Part shown: positions 50,001 through 60,300 of the stretch, piece after piece | How the letters are laid out: the number at the start of each line of letters is the position of its first letter | How positions within the stretch are numbered: position 1 is the stretch's first letter | Origin: Amphibalanus amphitrite | Lineage: Eukaryota > Arthropoda > Thecostraca > Balanomorpha > Balanidae | Length of the DNA: 64,000 bases | Reading direction: 5' to 3' | Assembly (NCBI RefSeq): GCF_019059575.1 | Contig: NW_024881531.1 | Location: 1,488,001 to 1,552,000, forward strand | Position numbers and translations under genes: made by a program | The notes under the pieces: model-generated | Databases searched by the model: none | Told to the model about the DNA's origin: nothing | Seen by the model: the letters and a program-made list of their open reading frames with translations, nothing else

Positions 50001-51019
50001 CGCGGCGCTTTGGTACGCTCCACCGCGCCGGAAATGTCGCTCACTGAAAATCAGAGACGACACAAGTCAGTTATCAACTCAATTAAAGGGACCCTCCCAC
50101 CTTCAAAGAAGTTAATGAATTGGCATGAAAGTGATGTCGCTCGGTTCAGAAAGAGCGAAAACGAATATCTACCAAATTTCATCGAAAAATATTCACCGGT
50201 TTTCAAGATATTAGACTTTTACTTTTGTTTACTTTTTGGTATCTCCGCTGTTTCTAGCGACTTTATTTGAAAGTGCGGCATTTGTTGCGCGCAAAGCAGC
50301 ATATACCACCGCGTGCTACCAAACGTTTTAGTAAAAGGTTTCAAAATCGTTAGATCACCGCTGACGTCACAAATTCTAAGGGGGCATCTCAATGCATTAG
50401 CCCCTTAGAATACGAAAACTGCAAGTTTGAAATTCCATATCTCCGAATTAAAGCATTTTTCGATGTTGTGAGTGCCCAAACCGGTATTTGCAGGCCATGG
50501 CCACCAATTTGGCTATCTCAACTCAAAACTAATGTTAAGGTGGGATGGTCACTTTAAGGCACAAGAGAAACGCAACTCCGGGTGAATGGATTGAACACGC
50601 AGCATTCAGCAATCACCAAATACTTGAATCTAAATCCAGCCAATCCACAAAAAAGAAAAATGAAATAGACCTGCCTAGGTAAACATGAATAATTTATGTT
50701 TTACCTCAATAGTCAATAAAGATCAGTAGTATCATATGATGTAACTTCAAATGCAACACATACTAAATAACAAAAACAAAAATACTATGCCTTCAACCAT
50801 CTCTTCCACAGAATACAATGAGCACAATGAAGTAACAAAGTTGGCCAGCTTACAGCCCAGTACAGCCCAGTAACTATACAGCACAGTGAACAGTACAACA
50901 GTCCAGCACTTACCCCGTGCACGCCTCTTGCGACCTGGTCGGGACAACATAGTTTGCTGTGTCTGTTCCATTGCCAAGTGGTCCACCAGCATGCTGGATG
51001 GCTCCCTCTTGGACACTAT
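16512..51019 (-). CDS. NFAT: NFAT5-like Rel-homology transcription factor, 13 exons
   Basis: DNA-binding factor of the NFAT5/TonEBP branch, expected to act in the nucleus. Minus-strand exons that join in frame: 51019-50914, 50043-49963, 49048-48945, 37228-37158, 34260-34198, 27613-27499, 25312-25113, 24739-24513, 24245-24055, 23842-23659, 18871-18806, 18506-18372, 18109-16512. About 1046 residues are visible. RHD-N spans roughly 143-322 with the Rel recognition loop RARYQTEGSR (156-165), then RLVFRV; the IPT/TIG domain spans about 323-430 with GKNFVKDSRVVF. The long Gln-rich tail matches NFAT5-type proteins. A basic RPGRKRRARG segment near the start resembles the NFAT5 nuclear-localisation region. 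I see no PxIxIT calcineurin site in the visible part, consistent with the NFAT5 branch. The true start codon is uncertain and may lie further right. Confidence 0.9.
17619..17850. repeat. CAG/CTG-type polyglutamine repeat
   Basis: Interrupted CTG/TTG triplets (plus strand) encode the NFAT glutamine tract. A block containing tgatgttggagttgttgctg occurs twice, about 60 bases apart. Confidence 0.85.
18880..19730. other. Very GC- and CpG-rich block in NFAT intron
   Basis: Nearly continuous C/G with many CG dinucleotides, lying upstream (minus sense) of exon 18871-18806. Open frames exist on both strands but look compositional. It could be a CpG island or an internal promoter; that is inference. 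Confidence 0.5.
20400..20570. repeat. Degenerate minisatellite
   Basis: Imperfect copies of a unit containing tgcggacaca, gga and gcggggt, within the NFAT intron. Confidence 0.55.
22730..23560. other. Second CpG-rich block in NFAT intron
   Basis: C/G-rich, with (GTTAC)n-like sequence near 23543-23585, directly beside exon 23842-23659. No homologous protein is recognised in any frame. Between this block and the first (19740-22730) I see only a degenerate minisatellite and unremarkable sequence. Confidence 0.5.
23659..27613 (-). other. NFAT: NFAT Rel homology and IPT domains
   Basis: Exon 27613-27499 has the DNA-contact loop. Exon 25312-25113 encodes LHGYTQPVALQMYVGSD and FYQSCRVTGK. Exon 24739-24513 has CDCLGILKQRNVDIESR, an Ala/Gly-rich insert (about 24630-24690 in window coordinates), then RLVFRVTV and the linker ending IVC. 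Exon 24245-24055 starts TQPQGVPEV and carries the IPT core. Exon 23842-23659 ends the IPT fold (VHLVCEVPAY, then VPFWYTAA). The order matches NFAT family proteins throughout. Confidence 0.92.
25313..27498. other. NFAT intron within the Rel domain
   Basis: No gene is recognised. A DR1-like AGGTCA-A-AGGTTA is at 25839-25851. The rest shows short degenerate repeats only. Confidence 0.5.
27614..32485. other. NFAT intron, part upstream of the cuticle gene
   Basis: Nothing coding is recognised in about 4.9 kb. Degenerate ggtcacacaggg-type repeats lie at about 27640-27720. A perfect TGACGTCA is at 30306-30313. Sequence near the cuticle promoter (32290-32345) is rich in ggccggcg. Confidence 0.5.
32486..32491 (+). 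promoter_or_regulatory. TATA box of cuticle protein gene
   Basis: TATAAA stands 98 bases before the ATG, giving a predicted start of transcription near 32515 and a 5' UTR of about 70 bases. Many arthropod cuticle genes have TATA promoters. Confidence 0.7.
32584..33397 (+). CDS. RR-type chitin-binding cuticle protein
   Basis: Structural protein of the exoskeleton, secreted and bound to chitin. Exon 1 (32584-32589) encodes only Met-Lys before a GTGAGA donor; exon 2 (33053-33397) continues VVILAALIAAAAAS, completing a signal peptide. A tiny first coding exon that splits the signal peptide is typical of cuticle genes. The 116-residue product has Gly/Tyr-rich ends around a Rebers-Riddiford domain running from YQFDYSVNDP through ARGSYSVALPDGRVQ to VRYYADQEGYGGFNAEV. 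It is closer to the RR-2 pattern than RR-1, which suggests hard cuticle, but the exact class is uncertain. The gene lies wholly inside an NFAT intron on the opposite strand. Confidence 0.92.
34112..34117 (+). terminator. Candidate poly(A) signal for cuticle gene
   Basis: AATAAA about 715 bases after the stop and about 80 bases before the NFAT exon at 34198. No nearer perfect hexamer was found on the plus strand. Confidence 0.4.
34309..34321. promoter_or_regulatory. Perfect DR1 nuclear-receptor site
   Basis: AGGTCA-C-AGGTCA, the consensus direct repeat with one spacer base bound by RXR/USP and HNF4-type receptors. It lies 49 bases outside the NFAT exon 34260-34198 and downstream of the cuticle gene. 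Function is not shown. Confidence 0.5.
34322..37157. other. NFAT intron between the two mini-exons
   Basis: No gene is recognised. It contains a G run (about 34915-34924), an inverted-repeat element (35858-36093), AT-rich sequence (36100-36600) and TGACGTCA at 34936 and 36013. Confidence 0.5.
35858..36093. mobile_element. Possible short inverted-repeat element with 10-bp direct repeats
   Basis: A sub-terminal inverted pair (agtttcgatcccgatgacg near 35912-35930 against tgacgtcaccgggatcgaaa at 36013-36032) sits between two copies of tatatgaccc (about 35858-35867 and 36084-36093). The length and 9-10-bp direct repeats would suit a Mutator-like non-autonomous element. The outermost inverted repeats are poor, so this is tentative. 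Confidence 0.4.
37999..38072. repeat. (GA)n microsatellite
   Basis: An uninterrupted GA run of about 40 bases followed by interrupted gagagg units. Confidence 0.95.
39461..39479. promoter_or_regulatory. Two tandem CRE palindromes
   Basis: TGACGTCA occurs at 39461-39468 and 39472-39479, three bases apart, inside a larger near-palindrome (ggtgacgtcac twice). This is the consensus for CREB/ATF/bZIP dimers. The location is an NFAT intron; activity is unknown. Confidence 0.5.
41539..41675. repeat. Long hairpin (foldback) with gaggccgaaggccgag centre
   Basis: The left arm runs tactgaacgaggccggtg, taaattttcaagacc, gtccttactg, atttttgaac, and its inverse follows around 41609 with only small gaps and mismatches. 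Arms are about 65 bases. Either a foldback element or a two-copy inverted insertion; no clear target duplication was found. Confidence 0.75.
44140..44417. mobile_element. hAT-like non-autonomous element (MITE)
   Basis: The element spans 44148-44409, with TAGTGATGTCAAT at the left end and the inverse of TAGAGATGTCAAT at the right end (12 of 13 match). It is bordered by an exact 8-bp duplication, gtgatgtg (44140-44147 and 44410-44417). TIRs beginning TAG-N-G and 8-bp target duplications are hallmarks of the hAT superfamily. The inside (262 bp in all) is full of ATACCAAA-type motifs and has no transposase. Confidence 0.85.
45400..45674. repeat. Minisatellite, about 22-base unit
   Basis: About a dozen copies of a unit like acggccgaacagtgaccca, with a higher-order block (cagtggctgagttggggccg and onward) occurring twice. 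Confidence 0.9.
46010..46290. repeat. Degenerate ggaccatc repeat
   Basis: Many short copies of gaccatc, accatc and gaccag with variable spacing. Confidence 0.6.
48945..51019 (-). other. NFAT: NFAT N-terminal exons
   Basis: Three short exons (106, 81 and 104 bases). The first encodes the basic cluster RPGRKRRARG, a likely nuclear localisation signal. The second is Pro/Arg/Lys-rich (RTKAPRRQPVPPAQR). The third is acidic (EPDEDSGLGFDD) and then Ala/Leu-rich. Each ends in a consensus donor (GTAAGT or GTGAGT) and the phases run 1, 1, 0. Confidence 0.75.
50083..50557. mobile_element. TTAA-flanked inverted-repeat element (MITE)
   Basis: TTAA at 50083-50086 and 50554-50557 borders a 467-base sequence starting AGGGACCCTCCCACCTT and ending with the inverse of AGTGACCATCCCACCTT (15 of 17 match). 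TTAA target duplications are typical of the piggyBac superfamily, but the end sequence is not diagnostic. It has no coding capacity. It lies in an NFAT intron, 43 bases from exon 50043-49963. Confidence 0.75.
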
Positions 51020-52156
51020 CTGTGGATGCAGGGGAATATAGTTACTTGATCACTCATCTATGTCATAAATAATCAGAAAAATATAAGTTAGCAAAGAAAG
51101 TCCTAGTTTAACTTACTATTGGGAAAGAGAAGACATGCCAATGTAATGATAATGCTAAGTTAATTGTTATGAAGGAAAGAGCTCCTGTCTGCTGCTGTGC
51201 AAAGGCAAAAACATTTACGTCCAGGTGATCTCTGGCCTGACGTAATGACCTCTGACCTAACACAATTGCGTTTGCCTTTGCAAGGCAGTATGATGATTTG
51301 CTTGTAGCTGAATATTCATTACACCAGGCCATTCAATAAATGGTGTTCTAAGATAATTCAAATTAGCTAGGTAACAATTACCATAGCATTATTTGATGAT
51401 TCACATCTGATTATTACAAATAAAAACATTTTTATCCTAGCTTTAATACATTAAAGTTGTGTACAATATATTTTTACTTTACATAACCTTTTCATAATTA
51501 TAGGTGCCATGACCAGGAAAGTGAAACTATAGGTACATTTGGGAAACATTTGATGATCAACACCGATTACATGAGCGAATGCCGAGTACATACAGTGGAT
51601 AATCGGTCCAACAGGCCTCCAAATACTATGTACACCCAAGGTAAGGCACCTAAGGTTTATTAATTGCGATTTTACACAATTACACAAACCCAAGCTAGGA
51701 ACTAATTAATCCCATATTTTAAATGATCAATTTTCCAGATTTGGGCGAAATTGTACAGACTATATTAATACTGAAATGCAAGAAAAATAGGGACATTTAG
51801 AGCAATCCTAATCATCAGTCAAATACGGCTTCAAAACAAATCTTGCCGGCATTTTCCCGCCAATGCCACTTTAATGCTATGACTTTTATGGTATCATATT
51901 GTATCATCAGTTAAATGTAAATTGCTATTTAAAATGAGGGTGACAGCACATAATCGTTAAAAATAGCCAGAAAGATGGGATGAGAAGTTTGTCATAGGTG
52001 CGCAATGTTTGTATTAGCTGCAAAACAGCAAAGAAAGAGATTAACAAGCCACGAACAATACCTTTGTTGAACGAAATCTTGATAAGCTCTTCCTCGCAGT
52101 TCAGGATTGGATAAAATGAAGCTAGTGGATGCGTTACTTCAGTTAAAGCGACTCAC

Positions 52157-52228
52157 AATCGGAGAGAGTACTTCCGCGACCACACTCCACAACCTCTCGA
52201 TCAAAACTACCGTAGTGATGGACAGCAT
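52157..52228 (-). CDS. Possible upstream NFAT exon with start codon
   Basis: On the minus strand an ATG at 52228 opens 24 codons ending at a good donor (GTGAGT) in phase 0, which fits the next NFAT exon. The peptide starts MLSITTVV. An acceptor-like TTTCTCACAG lies about 20 bases upstream, so this may be an internal exon or the first coding exon. There is no homology support. Confidence 0.3.
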
Positions 52229-53238
52229 CTTCCGAGCACCGCTTGAGCTGTGAGAAAGTACTGGTACTTGTAGAAAGGACAAGTGTTTCCTCAAGTTTGT
52301 CTATGTTTCATACAAAAAATAAAATATTTTCATATGAAAAACGCTAAATTTTTTTAAAACTCAATCAGTTTGTATGCTCAGACTTTGGTTTTTATTTTGC
52401 CCGTCTCGAAGTACCTACCTACCTACTTGTACTTTGACTTTTAGAGCAGCTACTTTTCAACTAATTGAATCACGGAATCCTCCCGGCTCCTGTAGCTGTA
52501 GCGAGAATACCAGACGGTGGACAGATATGCGAATGCGCAAAAAAAAATGTGCAGTTGCAGTCTGGTGCCACCAGATACGGCCGAACAATCAGCCAGCCTT
52601 CGTGACGCCGAGTCGCAAACTGATTTTCGTAAACGGATTCGCTCTTGTGCCACATAGTGACCGAGCCAACGAGTGTCAGTGGTCTGTAATTTAGGCGAGA
52701 AGCTGTTGGTCGCGGAGGCCGGAGGGAAAAAGTTACAAAAGTTGATCGCAAAATAAAGTTCTAAAGCGAGGCGCAGGGATCCGACAGTGAGCTGACCTGG
52801 CCTGGCTCGTGGCTGGCTTATAAGGTGTGTACTTGTAGCTAACAGCTTGAGGTCTTGATTTGATCGCTGATCAAATAATGTACTCTCGAGAATTTTAGGG
52901 GTGATGATCTCGAGCACTATGTTCTCCTTGCTAGTAAGAAGTAATATCAATACAATTACGTTAAGCCTTTTATCTACATTATAAATAAGCATATGATTCT
53001 GAAGGATGGCGTAGTTTTCATTACGAAGATTCAGTGTCAGATATCTCGCATCTCGTGTCAAGGACTCAAGACTTCAGTGCTGGGGAACCGACCGTTGTAT
53101 TAAGTAACGAGGGTACAAAGTTCAGTATATGTCGGGTCGTAGTTTTGCTAGGACAGAAACCATTGCTTTCGACGCATGGATTTCTGCAATGGCCCCCACA
53201 GGCGCCGCTAGCCCCGGGAAGGGTGAATTCAGGACGTT

Positions 53239-53244
53239 TTTATT
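53239..53244 (-). terminator. Candidate poly(A) signal for Fhos
   Basis: AATAAA on the minus strand about 1.15 kb after the Fhos stop; the nearest perfect one I found. Confidence 0.3.
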
Positions 53245-54357
53245 CGAACGGCTATCTATTTGTAGAGTGCTTTGACCTGGCCGTCTTGGTAAAATTTTGA
53301 GCTTTCTGATTTCAAAATTATATTGTCCACAGCGCGGTTAGTGAGGAACGTCATGCGTTCAGTTTCAGTCCGTCTGGATTCTGGGACCCACTGAAGTGCA
53401 ACTGGCAAGTAAAGTTCCCGAGTTGAGTGATCGTGAATGTGATAATCAGGAAAGCCAAGAATCGATGACAATTGAAGCCCCTGACATCCATAACTAGCCA
53501 TCAACAAACGCACTCAGTAACTATTTCTTCTCCTCTTATTCACCAATGACAAAGACTAGCCCATCTCGATGAGACACAATTCAGTGTATTTGCGGCCGTG
53601 TAGGCCTGTGTTCGCGCGCATTGCAAAGAGGTATCACAGTCACGCGCCCCGACATCACAGTTAACACACACGCGCCACCCGCACACACACACATACACAC
53701 ACGACCGCACGTCTATGGATGTATGCATAAAGTATATACAGACGCCCGCATGCTCCGGACGCGGTCCGTCCTCACAGAAATCCGACCGACGCGGGGTCAC
53801 CGCGCACCGACATAACGTCACGATACCGTACAAAAACCGCGCCAAACGCTCATAACTGGCGCGCAGATCGTGCCCCGCGGCGAACATACATGACCGACAA
53901 ATAGTACGCCCTCGCCGGACGGGACGCGCCTTCGGTCCGTCCACTGGCCAGGCCGTGGTCACCTAAACGTCCTCGTCCCGAGAGACGGCCGTTCTGCGAA
54001 GGCACGCGGCACGACCTCCGACGTCGCCGGCATTTGTGGACGAGCATGGTCAGCCTGTGTACCGTGACTCCACACGGGACTCAGGCGATGCAGCCGATAC
54101 GGCCACAGACTAGAGAGCCACACCGCCCAGCGCTGGGAGACCCGGGCGCGGTAGGCACTGCAGGCCGCCGATGGGAGCTCGAGACGCCACTGAGGGACAG
54201 TCAGCCCCTCTCACCGGCGGGACGGCTCGGTACCGGCGCCCTCACCCTCTCACATCTCTCACAGTGCGGCGGCGGGTACATGGACATGACATAGGCAGTG
54301 AGGTTACGGCGCGGTGTGGGAAGGAGAGCCACCGGTGGCGTCCGTCAGTCCAGTCCA

Positions 54358-54392
54358 ACCCAGCTCAGCTCAGCTCAGCTCAGCTCAGCTCA
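54358..54392. repeat. (AGCTC)n pentanucleotide repeat at the Fhos stop
   Basis: About six copies of cagct. On the minus strand the array (GCTGA)n begins at the Fhos TGA itself. Confidence 0.9.
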
Positions 54393-57300
54393 GCACTGCT
54401 GCACCTGAGCAGCCAGCGTCAGCAGGTAGTGCTGCTCTTCCTCGCTGAGACCGTTCTTCAGCGTTCTCCGCACTGCAACACGGGGAGAGAGATCGGCGTC
54501 AGACACGATACTAACAGTGGGCGCACGGCTGAGTTTGGGGGAGTACAGGGAAAAAACCAGTGGTGCAGTGGGGTCACTGTCAACCAAAGCAGCACTTTGG
54601 TCTGGACATTGCAGGTTGGTGGGCATTTAAAGTGAGGGGCAGCACGTCAAAGGGTTCATAATTTAGATGAGCAGGAAACAGTCACAGAAACTCTGTAAAT
54701 GTCAAATGGGTGCTGTGCCGGTTACCGGCTCGTGACCGCTCGATTGATTGATTTATGATAAAGATACAACAAAAACTCCAGATTCTTTACGCCGAAACAC
54801 ACTTCTAAAGCATCTATGTACTTAAAGCGCTACCGAAAGTTAGGCAATCTAACAAAATAATTCACGAAATGTTCGGTCATAAAAAGTTGTATCCCGTTCC
54901 GTCCCACCTGGGGATTGGGAAAAGCACTCACAATTACAAAAGGTCACAAAAATTGTTAGGTGTTTTATTGAGTTATTGATCGGCACAACTCATACCCCAG
55001 TTGGTAAAGAGCAGCCAGTTCTACCAAATCCAACTTTGTCGACTGATCACTGGAAAACCGAGAGGGTTATGGTTCAATTTAAAGTTAACCCTTAATTTAT
55101 CAGGGGACCATCCTCCGGAGATTTAGGTGTCAGTTTCGGCGTGCAGGTATTGAGACCCTTGGGAGAAACGCTCGGAACTCGAAACCTTCGGTCCGTTCTC
55201 GTAGTACTCTCGAAACGTAGTCGTCTGTGAGTGGGACGGGACCAATGTCGGACCTTCGTAATAAGTGTCACGATCGTTGTAGCTTCCGGTTCATATGAGC
55301 TCATGCCACGAAGTCTAAACATCACCGGCAATCGTAACCGTCAGCCTATCAATCTGAGATATAGCTGACGGTATGTCTCCTAGTTCACCTTCCAGGAAAT
55401 AAACACAAAACAACGTATTGAATAGCATCTGAAATCAGAGAGCACGCCTCCTTTTCACCGGACATACTGCGGCGCACCCCTAGTGATAAAGTCACATGAT
55501 TCTGCCCCCTCCCCCTCCATTGTATGACCCGGTCAACCCTACACCAGGCGGGGGACCCATTGTTCGGCAGCCGGTGTCGGGGTGTCACTACGGGCCACGA
55601 ATGCACCGTGTGATCACATTACAGTCTGGTACTGAGGCTGCGGGGACGCCACACCGCCGAGGCGGGACCTCCCCAGACACCGGTATGGGACTCGGAAATA
55701 CGACCGATACAGGTCTGTAACTGGTATTTATCAATTACTGCTCATTCAGACCTTGATAATGAACTGAACAAATCACTCTGCATGGATTAAGTTACACGTT
55801 CACTGTTTATTAATGACATTTCAGTTGATCAGAGCGAGCGTCATATCCGTTTATGGCTGATCGGTTTAGTGCTGGTAGCCAATCAGCTTTGGGCTGAAAG
55901 GCTGTGTAAGCTGTCAGTACAGCAGCGCTGGGATGGCAGCTGCGTCAGCCAGCCTGTAACTAGTCAAATAGCTGCACATACAGGGCGGATTGTATATAGT
56001 ACAGTGAGGCGGCTTCACGGCACACAGACACACACTAGCAGCGAGTGGGTCAGCCACGGGCGCGCTGGGTCACTCAGGTCGCAAAGGGTCATTCAGGGAC
56101 CATCCATGACACAAAGGTCATACAGGGTCTCAAAGGGCTACAAATGTCACACAGTCACATTGGGTCTCACAGGTCACTCAGGTCATATGAGGTCACACAG
56201 GGAGAGTTTGCTAAGTACACAGGGTAACGTGTTATTTTGAAGGGATGGTCACACTGGATTCTGGAGGTCTCCGCAAGATTAAGGACCTCCTAAATCAAGG
56301 CTAGGGCTACACTAAAATTTCTATTCTACACGGGTCATGATGGCACCAAAGGAATTCGCCAGCTTAGCACAAATTTTGTCTGGCCTCAGGACTCAGGTCA
56401 GGGATGCATCGAACTGGAATTTTACAAAGCTAGGGTAACATAAGAACAAAGCTAGTATCATGTCACAACTAGACCCGGGTCAGTCACAAGGGTCAGGGTC
56501 ACTGCAAACCAGGACACACGGCAAACTGAGATCACTCGAGGTCAGGTCACTCTCTGCGGGGTCACTCGGGTCAAACAGCCGACCTACCGCCCCCGGACGG
56601 CGGCTCTCACTCCTCCATTATCATTGTACTGTCCTCCCTCGTGCGAGATCGTTTGACTGGGGGTGGGCAGAGCGGGACCATTGAAACACGCACTCTTTTA
56701 GGGGTGGCATATCAGTGCCGCACGCGGACGAACTAATGAACGTCCCGTTTCTGCTCTCATGAGTTATCCCTACTCACAGGCTAAAACACCGAATTTTCGA
56801 TCAGGTGTTTGCAATCGGTTATAAACACGTAGACAAGCCATCGTGTTAGGAAATAGCAATCATATCTCTCGCAACTAGGACATAATCAACAAGTCTTATC
56901 GGACCGAACAATCTCAACCAACCTAGCACTCATAGTCACCGCTTCCCGCCCGTCAAACCTTTTTATTTCCCTTCCTCCACATCTACTTACGCGACTTTCT
57001 ATCAGCATTACGGGACGTCCTCCGTCTCTCCCTAGGTGTGGAGCGGGTGGTGGGACCGCGCGTGGCCGACTTCACCAGCGACTCGAGGATCTCATCGCCG
57101 TCAGTCAGCGAGTCGTTGTGGCTGCCCTTACCTGCAGAACATGCATTACACGTCAGACATTAACATCCAACGGGTGTCCAGCATGTCTGACTGGACTTAA
57201 CGTTATAACACTCTAACATGCTTCTTCAGTTAGGGTTGCATAAAAGTCAGCTCACTTGGGTGTTGGTTATTTGGACGATTTTATATTACGTTAAATACAA

Positions 57301-60300
57301 TGCGGGTCAAGAACAGCATATATCACATAATAGTTAAATGGATGATTCAGGGTTGTTTTATAGTCTTCACTCTTCACTGAAGCGAAGCACTGTATGTATG
57401 AGCCCGGATTCAGCGAGATCGATAAATATGTACGCTTTTCATGTGGTCATAAGGGATTTAAACGTCAAACACACAGCCTGCGACAGAAAACAGAAATGAA
57501 ATAAACACTAACTTACATCTGTGTGAGCCCTCGCCGCACCCAGTTTTAGACATCGTGTTCAGAAATCGTGTGACGTCACTGCACGTGTTGTGTTGACGTA
57601 CTAAGAACAAGTGCACTATATACCGTTGCCATATAAAGTACAGCTGCACTATATCCCACCTCAGTATTTACACACAAAAAACAAAACCCATGTGAAGCCT
57701 TCACCGTTATCAGACCACCATTCTCACTCTCCCCGAACTCTCCACCGTCACTCCGCTTCTGATCATCTGAGTATGAGTCGGCGATGAAGTCACCGACTCT
57801 GCCTAACTTTACCCCAATGACTCTGACTGACTCTGCCACCGACTCTAACCCCTCCACGGCACTCACTCTCCCGTTTCCGCCTCCAGTGCATGGACCGCCT
57901 CAGAGTCTCTGTATCGGACACGTCACTGGTACCGAGCAGCTGCTTCAGGTCGTCGTCGGCCTTCTCCTCCTTGGTCCGGTACCGACGGTTGGAGCTCGAG
58001 CGGCCCGCAGGGTCGTACGCCTGACCCGTCTGAGGGCCAGGGGAAGAGTCAGATGGGGACAATCAAGGGGGATTGAACTAGAACCAGACTAGTCAGTAGT
58101 CAGCTACGAGACGCCATCATAAAGTAAAATGTCTTAAGTTTTGGTTCGGATTTCACCGGTGCAATTTTAAGCACCCAAAACGTGCGACTCAAATATTAAA
58201 ACGGTGTCAAACATTGCGCATTCAGCGATGCAAAGTCAAGCAAAACTCGACCTAGACCACTCATACTAAGATCCCCCGGTAGCTAGCCCACCAACGGGCC
58301 AGTGCCACACCCCACATCCCTCCCTCTCTCTTAGAGCCGTTTTATGCGATGGGACGACGCCAGCTGAGCCCCTCCCCAGGTGGGTCCACACATTGCACCG
58401 TGGGAGTGTGGGTGGCAGCCTCGCCACTACGGTACAAAGGTCGCAGAGGTGTGACCGAGCCCCTCCCTCCCGGTGCAAAGGTCGCACGGTACGCTACCAA
58501 CGTCAATGGCGACGAGTTGTACGGCTTCCGGTGGGAATTAATTCATAAATGTGTTATCGATGCGGTATTAATAAGGTAATGAAGTCGAGCGCCATGACTG
58601 AAGCACAATGAAGCTGATGAAATTCAGCGAAGGTATATGAACGGTCGGTACTAAATTTGGGAGGTAAGACTGACCGGACCAAACCATACTACATGAGGTA
58701 GAGCAGAGGCCGGTGGGTAAAGTCTTGTGTGCCTAGTGACGCACTTGTGACGAGTTTGTCAACAATGACCTTATCTCACCTACCTCACCATTCATTCTCG
58801 GTCCTTCTCCTTAGACCTGGCACTCCGTCTCATCCGTCAGTCCCTTAGTAAACCTCCCCCCCATCCTTTCGAACGATTCCCCGCCCGTGCCACTCACATC
58901 AGTGATCATCTTTCCTCTCGTCTTGTTCCTCTCGCGGTGGTTGGCCTTCTTCTCAAGCTGCTGCAGGACGCGCTCGCGAGTGGTGCGGTACTCGAGCGCG
59001 AACTCGGACACCACCTTACAGAAGTGGTGCGGCTTGGTGTCGCGGAGCTGGTGAGGGGCCACGCCCAGCCACGAGAGGAACTTGCAGAACCTGGCAGAGG
59101 GGTAGAGTCTCGGGTGAGCGAGGGAAGGAAGGGGAGGGAGAGAGGGTGAGACAACAGGTGGGGGGAGACTCCCAGCCGTCCGTCTCTACCCTCAGCGTGA
59201 GCGATGCAAACTGCAGAGCGGGTTCGGGCTGAACTTCAGACCAAAGTGTAAATTGTCCGAATTAGGCAAAAGATCCGGATAGCAACACAACGCCTGATTA
59301 GCTAAACGGCACACTTAAGAGTTTAGAGCTCGCATGCAGTAATGAATAGTGAACAGTTATACGGACAAAGCCTGCAAGTAACTTATTTCATAAAGTCAAC
59401 GATGATCGAAATTAAAACATACCGGTGGCTGTAATAATCATGTGCAGCTAAACTTGACTTTCCGTGTTTAGACAAAGTCTGCCAACACTAACACAATCCT
59501 ACAGGTGATCAGCCAAAAGCAAACGCCTACCACTCGTTTCCCGTATACATGAAAAGGAGGCCCCCTTTATCTCATTCCCCACTCCTCTCGCATAGCTTTC
59601 TTCACTTCTCCTTATCTCTGCCAATCCCCTGTGCCGTCTTACATATACCTGGCTGACCCGCTGTGTCCTGCCCCTCTCTCATCCTCCCAAAACCCACCTG
59701 TTATTAACCCGTCGGTGGATGATGCCCAGTACGATGATCCTCTCCGCCGAGTCGGCCAGAAACTCCGACATCTTCTGTCGCATCGGCGTCGGCCCGTCGT
59801 GCTTGGCGATCACCTTCAGGTGGTCCCACGACGCCTTGCACTCGCTCTCCATCCGTCGAATCGTCGCCTCCAGGTCGTCGAAGTCGATACGAGAGGCGCG
59901 AGTGACCGGGCCGACCTGGAATGTCGCGGACAGGGGGGGGGGGGCGGTCAGACGAGGGGTGAGGGGTTGGCGCTGTGCCCTGTGGCATGACTATAAAGAT
60001 GATACGATGATGATAATGATGATTAATATGTTGATGCTAATAATTATGATGATTATGATGAATATATCATCACCGTCTGGTATAGCCGGTGGTCCTTTGC
60101 AAAAAAAGCATTGCAAATAAGCAGTTATTTCAGGCGACCTAAGGATGCACTGGTCTCAGCTGGTAAATACCAGACTGCTTCATTATCGTGGATTCGCCGC
60201 ACACCCCCGAGATCTGCAGAGAGGGGCCGAGCAGACGCCGACGGTCGCCTCATCTCGCCGCCCGCTGTTTATTCATACCATAAACAGCCGACAACATGTC

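Larger units (their letters stand above)
51020..54389. other. NFAT upstream region and Fhos 3' UTR
   Basis: An AT-rich stretch (51020-52450) holds the doubtful NFAT exon. A CA-rich stretch lies at 53660-53710 and GC-rich sequence at 53750-54260, which could contain the NFAT promoter. No further gene is recognised. Confidence 0.45.
54390..57131 (-). other. Fhos: Fhos DAD autoregulatory region
   Basis: Exon 57131-56991 encodes the amphipathic DAD helix (residues 309-321) and [14 protein letters not shown]; exon 54472-54390 completes RRTLKNGL and ends QVQQC. In human FHOD1 the corresponding basic cluster carries ROCK phosphorylation sites that release autoinhibition; Arg-Arg-Thr, Arg-Lys-Ser and Arg-Arg-Thr triplets are kept here. 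The intron between them is 2.5 kb. Confidence 0.85.
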
